From: Bradyrhizobium sp. | GTDB lineage: Bacteria; Pseudomonadota; Alphaproteobacteria; Rhizobiales; Xanthobacteraceae | Direction: 5' to 3' | Assembly: GCF_019244115.1 (NCBI RefSeq) | Contig: NZ_JAFATE010000253.1 | Span: 1-36,800, forward strand | DNA length: 36,800 nucleotides | Part shown: positions 9,479 to 17,124 of the stretch, in pieces | Layout: the number at the start of each line of letters is the position of its first letter | Numbering within the stretch: the stretch's first letter is position 1 | Made by a program: the position numbers and the translations under genes | The notes under the pieces: generated by a model | The model's database searches: none | What the model was told of the DNA's origin: nothing | What the model saw: the letters and a program-made list of their open reading frames with translations, nothing else

Positions 9479-9613
9479 ATGCTCGACACAATCGGATCTG
9501 AGCTTCATGTTTGCCTGGGAACGTCGCGCCTCTGTTGCGCAGTCGCGACGTTACTGCTTCTGCTGGCCGCCGGATTGGAAACGACAGCTTTGGCCCAGGC
9601 TAAACCACCTTGA
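9479..9613 (+). CDS. Mini-ORF encoding a signal-peptide-like 44-residue protein
   Basis: An ATG at 9479 (or the GTG at 9473) opens a 44-residue frame with a hydrophobic core (CCAVATLLLLLAAG), an ALAQA signal-peptidase-I-like site and then only a few residues before TGA. It stops 12 bases before the start of the next gene, which has its own signal peptide. It could be a leader peptide coupled to that gene, or the beginning of a secreted protein whose body has been lost. No ribosome binding site stands out. The coding status is uncertain. Confidence 0.35.
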   Translation: MLDTIGSELHVCLGTSRLCCAVATLLLLLAAGLETTALAQAKPP

Positions 9614-9625
9614 TCGGAGAGTCCG

Positions 9626-11275
9626 ATGTCCCGCCCCTTCGCTCCTCCGCACATATGGCAGCTGCTTGTGATCGCACTCACAAGCCTTTCGTCGTCGCTG
9701 TGGGATCACGCTTCGGCGGCGCCGCCACCACAGGCAGGGCACGTGATTGGCGTCATCGACGACGTCCGTTACGAAGGTGACCAATATTACGCCTTCGGCT
9801 GGGCGTGCCAGCAAGGCAGCGGAGCGTCGATCGCCGTACACATCTATGCCGGGGGCGCGGCGGGCGGCAAACCGCCGGGCATCTTCGTGACGCCGGGCAC
9901 CGCCGATCTTGCCAATGAGCCGGCGGTGGACCGCGAGTGCCACGATGCCGACGGCGGGAAGCATCGGTTCAAGATCGCGCTGCCCAACCAGCTGCTGCGA
10001 AGCTCTCAAAACAAGAAGATGTGGGCGCATGGGATTGCAGCCGTCGGCAATGTGGAGAATGCCGCGCTGGCCGGATCGGGCAAGTTTCAATTGCCGAGCC
10101 CGAAATGGCCGCCCGATCCGCCGACCCCGGCATTTCTCGATGGCCCGGCCGTGGCCGCCTTCGATACCAGAAAGGACTCTTGCGAGCTGACCGATATTCC
10201 CGATGCCGCCGCGCGCGCCTTTCGCGACTATAAGGGAACAGTCCATTTGATAGCGTCACATTCCGTGACGCGCCCCGGACTCGGGCCGACGCTCGATACG
10301 GCGAAGCACGATTGCCAGGTGGTCTACAAATCGCGCCACGATGGCAACCCGGCGAATTTCGACGACTATACCTGGCTCACTCAGTTCTACACGGCTGATG
10401 GCAAACAGATCGTGGCGCTCGGCCACATGGAATATCATGGCTGGGAACATGCCGGCATGTGCGCGGCAAAGACCGACACCGCCACCTGCTGGTACAACGC
10501 CGACACTTTTTTATTGTCCAACGACGGCGGCTATCATTTTGGCGAGGCCAAACCACCGTCCAACTACCTGCTCAGCCTTCCCTATAAATATCGGCCGAAC
10601 AAGGGACCGGAAGGTTACAGCGTCGACAACAACATTCTAAAGGTCGGCGCGTGGTATTACGCGACGGCGTTCTCCTGGCCGTGGCCGCCGAACTGCGGCC
10701 AAGGCAAAGGCGAGACGCCCTGCCTCGTTCAGGACGGCACGTGCCCCATTCGCACCGCTGACATCATGGACCCGAGCTCATGGCGCGGCTTCGACGGTAA
10801 GGATTTTACGATCACCTTCGCCGACCCGTACAAAAGCGCGGTGACGAATCCGCAGGCCCATGTTTGCGTACCGGTGCCGTACCTCGATTTTGCCAATGGG
10901 ATCAATTATCACGAACCATCGCATCTCTTTGTCGCGACGTTATGGAACCAGGGTTCAGGTGGCTTTGGGCCTGAAGGCGTTTATTTTTCCACTTCGGCCG
11001 ATTTCATCCACTGGAGCAAGCCGGCGCTCGCCATCACCCGCAACCAGATGCTACGCCGCGAGCCGGAGGGGAGCTGGTCCTATATGTATTTCTCGCTCAT
11101 CGATCCCAGCGCGAGCGATCCAAGCTTTGCGACGATCACCGATCATCCGTATCTGTATTACGTGCGCTTCGATGATAATCATGGTCCGTACCAGCGGGTC
11201 TTGTTCAGACAGAAGATCAAATTGGACTGGCTCATGAAAGCGGCCGCCGCACATCCGTCGCCGCCACGGCAATGA
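9626..11275 (+). CDS. Secreted hypothetical protein, probable beta-propeller (glycoside-hydrolase-like)
   Basis: The product has 549 residues. Residues 1 to about 33 form a signal peptide (LLVIALTSLSSSLW...ASA), so the protein is exported. Residues about 38-150 (GVIDDVRYEGDQYYAFGWAC...) form a compact domain like the accessory domain seen before some secreted carbohydrate-active enzymes. The rest is rich in W/Y/D-G motifs (YTWLTQFYTADGKQIVALGH, SNDGGYHF, FSTSADFIHWSKP, HPYLYYVRF), the blade-like pattern of five-bladed propellers such as GH43/GH32-like proteins. I cannot identify catalytic carboxylates. Several cysteines suggest periplasmic disulfides. An ATG with CGGAGA upstream gives the start. 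The gene is intact and convergent with the histidine kinase gene. Confidence 0.8.
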   Translation: MSRPFAPPHIWQLLVIALTSLSSSLWDHASAAPPPQAGHVIGVIDDVRYEGDQYYAFGWACQQGSGASIAVHIYAGGAAGGKPPGIFVTPGTADLANEPAVDRECHDADGGKHRFKIALPNQLLRSSQNKKMWAHGIAAVGNVENAALAGSGKFQLPSPKWPPDPPTPAFLDGPAVAAFDTRKDSCELTDIPDAAARAFRDYKGTVHLIASHSVTRPGLGPTLDTAKHDCQVVYKSRHDGNPANFDDYTWLTQFYTADGKQIVALGHMEYHGWEHAGMCAAKTDTATCWYNADTFLLSNDGGYHFGEAKPPSNYLLSLPYKYRPNKGPEGYSVDNNILKVGAWYYATAFSWPWPPNCGQGKGETPCLVQDGTCPIRTADIMDPSSWRGFDGKDFTITFADPYKSAVTNPQAHVCVPVPYLDFANGINYHEPSHLFVATLWNQGSGGFGPEGVYFSTSADFIHWSKPALAITRNQMLRREPEGSWSYMYFSLIDPSASDPSFATITDHPYLYYVRFDDNHGPYQRVLFRQKIKLDWLMKAAAAHPSPPRQ

Positions 11276-11276
11276 G

Positions 11277-11295
11277 GACCGCCCGATGGGCCGTC
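11277..11295. terminator. Hairpin between convergent genes
   Basis: GACCGCCC and GGGCCGTC pair around GAT with one mismatch, in the 40-base gap between two convergent stop codons. There is no T-run on either side, so any terminator activity is weakly supported. Confidence 0.3.
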
Positions 11296-11315
11296 GCACG
11301 AGCACAGCTCCGAAA

Positions 11316-12683
11316 TCAGCCGCTCAGCTGCGGCGCTTGGTTCTCTCCGCTCCCCTTCCCGGGCAATGATTCCGGATCGCGGGCAATCGGCAGCCGGACC
11401 GTGGCACGCAGTCCTGACCGGTCGATGCCCACCATGTTCTCCAGCGCAATTTTGCCACTCAGGCTGTCTACAATCCGCTTCACGATCGACAAGCCAAGAC
11501 CCGTCCCTTCCCCCTCCGGGCACGAGCCGCGGAAGAACGGTTCGAAAATCTGATCCATGTCGGTCGATGCGATGCCGGGGCCGCCGTCCTCAACCTGCAG
11601 GATCGCCATGCCGCCTTCTCGATAGATTCCGATATCGATTGTTCCACCCGGAGGCGTGAAACGAAGCGCGTTCTCGAGCAAATTGCGGATGATTGCTGCG
11701 AGCATGCCCGGCTCGCTGCGCACCATGACTGGATCGACCAGCGCAAAGCCGAGGTCGATACTCCGTTCAGTCGCCTCGGGCAGCAGATCGGCCACGACGT
11801 CCTTCGCCACACAATCCAACGCTGCAACAGGCATTTCGGGGGGCTCCGATTGGCCTGCTTCATGCCGCGCCAGCGCGAGCAACTGTTCGAGGAGATGCTT
11901 GGTCCGGTGCATGCCCTGCTTGAGCGCGGCAGCGCGCTCTCGCGCGGGCTTCGGAAGCTCGACCGAGTCGAGATTCTCCGCCTGCAGGCTGAGCGCGGTA
12001 ATCGGCGTCCGCAGCTCATGGGCGGCATCGGCGACGAAGCGCCGCTGCTGATCCATCAAGAGACCTGTTCGCCGCAAGAGCCGATTGATCGAGTTTATGA
12101 ATGGATGCAATTCGCTCGGCATGTGCGAACGCGGCAGCGCGGTCATGTCGTCGGCGCGTCTCGCGTCGAGCTCTCCAGCGAGCCGAACCATCGAGCGCAG
12201 TGAGTGCGCGATGACGAGCGCCGTGACCAGCATCAGGCAGGGAATCAGCGCGGCTATCGGAAGCAGTGTGCGAAACGCCACGTCGCGCGCAGTTTCGTCA
12301 CGAACAGCGGTCGGCTGCGCCACGGCGAACCGGCTGCCGTCGGATCGCGTTCGTAGCAGCACTCGGATTGTCTGATTGTTCCATGTCGCCAGTTGGAGAC
12401 CATCCCTCAGCCTGAAGAGTTGTCGGTCGTCTGACGAGCCCCGCGACGTCTCTCCCAACTCGATGAGCCAGACCTCGGTGTCTTCCTCGACCCCTTGAAG
12501 CGGCTGGCCGCCCTTGAAGCTGCCAGCCTGGGCCAGGCTCGCGAGCTGGATGAGAATCGAGTCCTGCATTTCGATGGCCTCGCCGAAAGCCCAGCGGTAG
12601 GCGAACACGCCCCCGGTTGCACCGGTCAGGAGGATGATTGCGGTCATCCCGACGAAGAGCCGTCCGCGCAGCGACCTGATCAT
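11316..12683 (-). CDS. QseC/TctE-type sensor histidine kinase
   Basis: An inner-membrane kinase of 455 residues. Membrane segments lie at about 10-30 and 138-160 with a periplasmic sensor loop between them. An H-box at 217-227 (FVADAAHELRTP, phosphoacceptor H222), an N-box (IIRNLLENALRF, 331-342), a G1 box DGGPGI (366-371), FEPFFRGS and a G2 box GTGLGL (393-398) follow, so the catalytic core is complete. Its ATG overlaps the TGA of the response-regulator gene by four bases (ATGA at 12680-12683), showing translational coupling. The signal is not evident; QseC/TctE relatives respond to carboxylates, cations or other envelope cues. Confidence 0.93.
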   Translation of the reverse strand: MIRSLRGRLFVGMTAIILLTGATGGVFAYRWAFGEAIEMQDSILIQLASLAQAGSFKGGQPLQGVEEDTEVWLIELGETSRGSSDDRQLFRLRDGLQLATWNNQTIRVLLRTRSDGSRFAVAQPTAVRDETARDVAFRTLLPIAALIPCLMLVTALVIAHSLRSMVRLAGELDARRADDMTALPRSHMPSELHPFINSINRLLRRTGLLMDQQRRFVADAAHELRTPITALSLQAENLDSVELPKPARERAAALKQGMHRTKHLLEQLLALARHEAGQSEPPEMPVAALDCVAKDVVADLLPEATERSIDLGFALVDPVMVRSEPGMLAAIIRNLLENALRFTPPGGTIDIGIYREGGMAILQVEDGGPGIASTDMDQIFEPFFRGSCPEGEGTGLGLSIVKRIVDSLSGKIALENMVGIDRSGLRATVRLPIARDPESLPGKGSGENQAPQLSG

Positions 12684-13342
12684 GACGAGCGGTCCACCAT
12701 CCAGCCGACGCCGCGCACGTTGCGGATCGCCGTAGCTCCAAGCTTCCTGCGGATGGTGTGGATGAGGTATTCGATGGCGTTGCTCTCGACCTCTTCGTTC
12801 CAGCCGTAGATCTGCCGTTCGAGTTCGCCGCGTGACAGCACCATGCCCGGCCGCGTCAGTAGGGCCTGCAGCAGGGCAAATTCGCGCGCCGTGAGCGGTG
12901 CGCTCGTGCCGAGGAACGACGCTTCCCGTGTCGCCGGGTCGAGGCTCAGTTTGCCATTGCTCAAGAGCGTCGGAGAGCCGCTCCCCTCCCGCCGGAGCAC
13001 GGCGCGCATCCGCGCCAGCAGCTCGCGGATCTCGAATGGTTTCACCAGATAGTCGTCCCCGCCGAGATCGAGGCCATCGATCCGGTCGTCGATGCCGTCG
13101 CGCGCGGTTACGATAATGACGGGGAGCCTCCGGCCCATCGCGCGCAATCGCCCAAGCACCTCGCGGCCGTCGGCCTTCGGTAGCCCAAGGTCGAGCAGGG
13201 CCAACTCGTAGGATTCGGTCTCCGCCGCGCGGATCGCGGTCTCACCGTCCGCAACCCAATCAACGGCATAGGCTGCATCTCTGAGCGCCTGCTGCATGGC
13301 CGCGCCGATCATCCTGTCGTCTTCGATCAGCAGAACTCGCAT
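12680..13342 (-). CDS. OmpR-family response regulator (QseB/TctD type)
   Basis: From ATG 13342 the product is 220 residues. The receiver domain has acidic D8/D9, phosphoacceptor D51 (LLDLGLP), T79 and K101. The C-terminal winged-helix domain carries LTAREFALLQALL and ends RNVRGVGWMVD, typical of OmpR/PhoB regulators. I chose 13342 because AAGGAAGGGA stands just before it and the protein then begins MRVLLIEDD; an earlier in-frame ATG at 13396 would add an unrelated extension. It is the first gene of a two-gene operon with the kinase. A direct repeat of ACTTAG with 11-bp spacing lies 55 bases upstream (13397-13413), a likely autoregulatory binding site. Confidence 0.94.
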   Translation of the reverse strand: MRVLLIEDDRMIGAAMQQALRDAAYAVDWVADGETAIRAAETESYELALLDLGLPKADGREVLGRLRAMGRRLPVIIVTARDGIDDRIDGLDLGGDDYLVKPFEIRELLARMRAVLRREGSGSPTLLSNGKLSLDPATREASFLGTSAPLTAREFALLQALLTRPGMVLSRGELERQIYGWNEEVESNAIEYLIHTIRRKLGATAIRNVRGVGWMVDRSS

Positions 13343-13396
13343 CGTCCCTTCCTTACCCGGCAGGCGCAGGCAAAGCCAGCAGTTATCGTGCTCCAA

Positions 13397-13413
13397 ACTT
13401 AGCGCAGACTTAG
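13397..13413. promoter_or_regulatory. ACTTAG direct repeat, probable OmpR-family regulator box
   Basis: ACTTAG occurs at 13397-13402 and 13408-13413, exactly one helical turn (11 bp) apart. This is the arrangement bound by tandem OmpR/PhoB/PmrA-type dimers, though the half-site is not the classical PmrA CTTAA. It lies just upstream of the response-regulator gene. The same motif with the same spacing recurs at 15941-15957. Confidence 0.55.
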
Positions 13414-13595
13414 GGCGATGCGGCGGCCGGCCTGAAGCCGCGCGCCGCCGCGGAGTGGCACACCGTCGACAAAGCGATCGATTCGCGCGCTCAAGGCTCT
13501 GCGCGCCGCGACGCCGGATGACAGTCAGCGAATTGTTGTGCTGATGGACTCGATCGGAAAATCGCGTGGCAAAGGGGACAGCAATCCGTTCTCAA

Positions 13596-13946
13596 TCAAT
13601 CCGTCTCCGCTTCGAATTGATCGGCATAGCCCCACATTGGAGCGGCCGGCGCCCGCTCCGAGATCAACTGAATTTGCCACGGTCCGTATTCGGCGAGAGG
13701 CATGGAAACGACATGCACTCTGCTGCCGGCCCCCGGTCGGGTACACGCAAGACTACGAATGCGGGCTCCGTCGTCCTGAGCCATGGCGACGATTGCCTTT
13801 CGGATTTGGAATGGCGTCTCACAGATCACAGTGCCGGGCTTCGTCCGATAGAAGGACGGCTTGAAGTCTGCCGTTTGAAGCGGTTCGCAATGGAGCCAAG
13901 CAGCTCCAACAACTGCAACCGCGATGCAAATCCCGAGTCGGCGCAT
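13596..13946 (-). CDS. Small exported hypothetical protein
   Basis: The product is 116 residues. Residues 1 to about 20 form a short signal-like segment (RRLGICIAVAVVGAAWLHC). The mature part (FYRTKPGTVICETPFQIRKA...) has two further cysteines and an amphipathic, mixed alpha/beta look. I recognise no domain. The ribosome binding site is weak. It is followed by the two-component genes on the same strand and preceded by a beta-barrel gene, so it may be part of an envelope-related group. Its coding character (clean third-position GC pattern) supports a real gene. Confidence 0.55.
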   Translation of the reverse strand: MRRLGICIAVAVVGAAWLHCEPLQTADFKPSFYRTKPGTVICETPFQIRKAIVAMAQDDGARIRSLACTRPGAGSRVHVVSMPLAEYGPWQIQLISERAPAAPMWGYADQFEAETD

Positions 13947-14078
13947 GGCACACTCGCGGGCCGGGCCGGCGGCTCCGGCGGCGGACGGCCCAAGGAGCTA
14001 CTTTACATCAAATTCAGAGGGGTACAGCCGATTTTTGTTGACGATGCCCGCGCAAACGCTCGGGGTTTGCTGCGCGAT

Positions 14079-14831
14079 TTAGAACGTGAACAGGACGGAA
14101 GTGTACCAGGAGTAACGATTGGTCTCGTCCGCGTTCTCGATTCCACGCCCGAGATAGCCGAGCAGATGGACATTCTTGTTGAGGTCATAGCGCCAACCAG
14201 CGCCGACACTGGATGAGGCGGGGGTACCGTGGGCGTCGGCGGTCCGATGGAAAAGCTCGGCGCCGATCTGCAGTTCGGGTGTCAGCTGATACGTCAGAAC
14301 AGCACCGGTCAAACAGAAATCCGCCCTGCGGATCGCACTGAACACGCATCCGCCGCCTCTGAAAGCCGACCATCCCGACTTCCAATCCTTCTCCACCCGC
14401 ACGGGGAGCAGCAGCGAAGCGCTGTTGTCGCCTGTGATGTTCGAACCGCTGGGAAGGAAGAGACGTGGGAAGAAGGCGACGTCGAGACCGAATGTATCCT
14501 GATGCAGGAACCGGTATTTCGCCGCGAGTTCGACGTTGCTGGGGCCGAAACTGGCGCCGCCACCGGTACGCTGGGCAAATCCGCCGGGCAAGGTCGCCGT
14601 GAGTTGAAGGTCCGGCGCCGCACCGTAGTTGAAATCGATTCCGGTCTCGCCTGCCGTACCGTCACGGGTATTCGTCCCGTTGTTGAACGCATAGATTTCA
14701 AACTGGCCGGACGGCGTCGGCTCGGGATCGTCGGAGATGAAGGGCGGACCGGCATGCGCCGGCTCCGCCAGGGCGACCATTGCCAGAGCCGCACCGGCCC
14801 AGCCCAGGCGGAACCGAAAGTAATTCATCAT
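14079..14831 (-). CDS. Outer-membrane beta-barrel protein (MetA-pathway/transporter-like)
   Basis: The product is 250 residues. A signal peptide ends near AEPAHA (residue about 27). The mature protein shows alternating beta strands with glycine/aromatic girdles (FEIYAFNNGTN, GIDFNYGAAPDLQLTATLPGG, VELAAKYRFLH) and ends in a C-terminal aromatic (SWYTSVLFTF), the BAM-recognition signature. The FISDDPEPT...FEIYAF start is typical of the putative phenol-degradation MetA-pathway family, whose members are outer-membrane proteins of unsettled function. A related but separate protein begins at 36468. The frame is intact. Start at tandem ATGs (14831). Confidence 0.75.
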   Translation of the reverse strand: MMNYFRFRLGWAGAALAMVALAEPAHAGPPFISDDPEPTPSGQFEIYAFNNGTNTRDGTAGETGIDFNYGAAPDLQLTATLPGGFAQRTGGGASFGPSNVELAAKYRFLHQDTFGLDVAFFPRLFLPSGSNITGDNSASLLLPVRVEKDWKSGWSAFRGGGCVFSAIRRADFCLTGAVLTYQLTPELQIGAELFHRTADAHGTPASSSVGAGWRYDLNKNVHLLGYLGRGIENADETNRYSWYTSVLFTF

Positions 14832-14903
14832 AAGTCGTCAATCCGTTTGCCTGCGCCAAGTCCCCGAACGCGCTCGGCAGGGTTACAAGCATACGCTTGA
14901 GAG

Positions 14904-15707
14904 TCACCGCGCCGGCGCTGCCGCGCTGGATCCGGGGTGGCGCCCCGGCCGTTGCGGCAACAGCCAAATGAGCACTACGATGAGAGCGAGGATCACTGCC
15001 GACGCCAAAGGGCGGCTAAGGGCCAAGCCGCCATGGCTCATCGGCTTGTCCAGAAAATCTCCCGCCGTCGCGCCGAGCGGCCGAGTCAATATGAACGCCG
15101 CCCAGAACAGGAACACGCGGGAGATCGCGGTCCAGTAATACAAGCCCGCCAGCAAGGCGAGGCCCGCACCGAACACGAGAGCGCCTCCGTCATATCCCAA
15201 GCCGGTGCTGTCCGCCGTCCAGTCTCCGAGCGCCGTGCCGAGGGTCTGCGAAAACGTAATCGTCACCCAATAGAAGGTTTCCACCTTCGGGGTGGCAACG
15301 GTCTGCACGTTGATCGAGCCGAGAGTGAAGTACCAGATCGCGAGCGAGCCCAACACGCACGCCAGCAGGATCGAGGAGCCTCCGGTGTAGCCGATGCCCA
15401 ATGAGCGATCGAAGAAATCGGCCATGGCGGTGCCGACGGTGGTCGAGGCCACGATCGCCAGCCAGTAAATCCAGGCGTTGAACTTTTTCGTCACTATCTG
15501 AGCGAGCACGGCCGCAACGAACACGGCAAGAAATATGCCGGTCCCGATTAGATAACCGCCGTTGTCGGGATTTGCGTCAGCGTGCAGCCAGGTCATCGTC
15601 ACTGCGTCGCCGCCCGTTTCACCGAGCGTCGTGGCAAGGATTTTGATCACCCAGAAGCCGAGCGTCACCTCGGGGACCTTGCTCAGGATTTCGTGATCGT
15701 TTCGCAT
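14904..15707 (-). CDS. COG4705-type integral membrane protein with four internal repeats
   Basis: The product is 267 residues with about eight membrane helices. A four-fold repeat is visible: TTLGETGGD, TTVGTAMADFFD, QTLGTALGDWTAD and RPLGATAGDFLD, each followed by a GG-containing turn (GYTGGS, GYDGGA, SHGGLA) and a hydrophobic helix. Each repeat thus places a Gly and an Asp in or beside a membrane helix. This matches the uncharacterised membrane-anchored COG4705 family. The repeated aspartates suggest cation handling, which is inference. ATG 15707 is preceded by GAGAGG. It sits near a direct-repeat box (15941-15957) like the one controlling the nearby two-component system. Confidence 0.75.
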   Translation of the reverse strand: MRNDHEILSKVPEVTLGFWVIKILATTLGETGGDAVTMTWLHADANPDNGGYLIGTGIFLAVFVAAVLAQIVTKKFNAWIYWLAIVASTTVGTAMADFFDRSLGIGYTGGSSILLACVLGSLAIWYFTLGSINVQTVATPKVETFYWVTITFSQTLGTALGDWTADSTGLGYDGGALVFGAGLALLAGLYYWTAISRVFLFWAAFILTRPLGATAGDFLDKPMSHGGLALSRPLASAVILALIVVLIWLLPQRPGRHPGSSAAAPAR

Positions 15708-15940
15708 TGTGCCTCTCGATACGTTTACGCGGCGTGACGGTGAGATTTACCAATCAACGGCGACGCCTGTAGTTGCGAATCCCAACGCGGGAACCGCGAG
15801 AAAGAACCATATATTTTGGCCACCACGCGGCTCGGCGCGCGCGTCAAGCCGTTCTCCGCAGATTCGAGCATCGTGGCGCGAGACCTTCTCCCGCCCGGAT
15901 CGGGCAAATCGCGGCGCGTCTACTCTGTCTGAGCGCCCAG

Positions 15941-15957
15941 ACTTAGCTGACACTTAG
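15941..15957. promoter_or_regulatory. Second ACTTAG direct repeat, probable OmpR-family regulator box
   Basis: ACTTAG at 15941-15946 and 15952-15957, 11 bp apart, in the same form as at 13397-13413 (even the flanks agree: C after the first copy, G after the second). It lies about 235 bases upstream of the COG4705-type gene and just beyond the end of the PepSY remnant. It suggests that the membrane protein gene belongs to the regulon of the adjacent two-component system. Confidence 0.5.
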
Positions 15958-15982
15958 GAGCCACGTGGATATTGGATGATGA

Positions 15983-17094
15983 TCACGTTCGAGATTCCCG
16001 CCACCGTTGGAACGGCACCAGCCTGATCCGTTTTCCAAGGAAACTCGCAAGCCCGCTGGCACCGAGCAAGACGACGCCCAGCATCGCCGCGAGTTCAACG
16101 AGTTGGGCATAGATCCCGCCGATTTCACCGGCATTCAGCGCGGCCAAGAAGGCCACCAGTTTCTCTCCAAGGCTCGCCGCCGCGTAGCGCCGGAAGCTCA
16201 GGACGGCTCCACTCGTGCCATCGATAGAGATAAGAGCGTGCTTCCGCATGCGGCGCATCCGGCTCAATCATGTAGATGTCGACCGGGGCGCGCGGCTTCG
16301 CGGAGTAGCGGATGACCGTCATCACCGGATCGGGCACAAGCACGCGCGCCTGCTGCCACGCGGCCTCCATAGTGAGGCGTTGCACGCCGTCGGCCGCGGC
16401 CGCAAGCGGCACCGGCTCACGCTGCGGCGAGCCGCCGACCCAGCGGACTGCGGCTTCAGCCCAATCGAAAGCCCGCGACACGCCGGTTGCCGCAACGACA
16501 AGCACGACAATGCTCGTGTAAACGCCCGCGGTCAGATGCAGGTTGCGCACCCAGGCAAGGCCGCCGAGCCGCCGATCGAGGCGCAGGGCTCGCGCCCAGC
16601 TCGCCCGGCGACGTGGCCAGAACGCCACGATGCCTCCGACCACCAGCATAACGGCAAGCGTCAGCGCACACGTGCCGGGAACGGTGTCGATGGGCCGCTC
16701 GCCTTGCGCAAACGCCCACTTGTGGAGCTGTTCGAGCGTACCGAAGGTGCCGCCATAGCGGTCCTGCTCGCCGAGAACTGCGCCCCGTACAGGGATCGAG
16801 ATAGAGCGAGGCGTTGTCGTCGAACCTGATCATGGTCGAGCGGTCGGCCGCGGACCAGATCGAGGCCTGCGAGACCCGGCCAGTCGGATGACGCGCCCGA
16901 GCTCTCTCGGCAAGCTCGTCGAGCGACAGTCGCGCCAGACACGATGGAACGACCATCAGATCGTGTTGCACTAACGGCTCCAGCTGCGGACGGAAGATCA
17001 GGCCGATGCCGCTTGCCGCCGTCAGCATGACCAGCGGCCCCAGGATCACGCCGCACCAGCGGTGCAGCTCAAGGATGCGTCGGCGCACGGACAT
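15983..17094 (-). pseudogene. PepSY-associated membrane protein, multiply frameshifted
   Basis: The reading starts at 17094 (MSVRRRILELHRWCGVILGP, the usual first helix of PepSY-TM proteins) and is in frame to LYLDP near 16795. One extra base there shifts it; the next frame gives VRGAVLGEQDRYGGTFGTLEQLHKWAF, the membrane helix MLVVGGIVAFWP, and a segment with VRNLHLTAGVYTSI. Near 16225 a second break moves it to LISIDGTSGAVLSFRRY... and LNAGEIGGIYAQLVELAAML. Intact family members are inner-membrane proteins of about 370-500 residues, often near iron or TonB systems. It starts 30 bases after the stop of the PstS-like remnant, so they formed one operon. Confidence 0.8.
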
Positions 17095-17124
17095 GGTAGC
17101 TCTAAGCTGCGGGTTCCATCTTAT

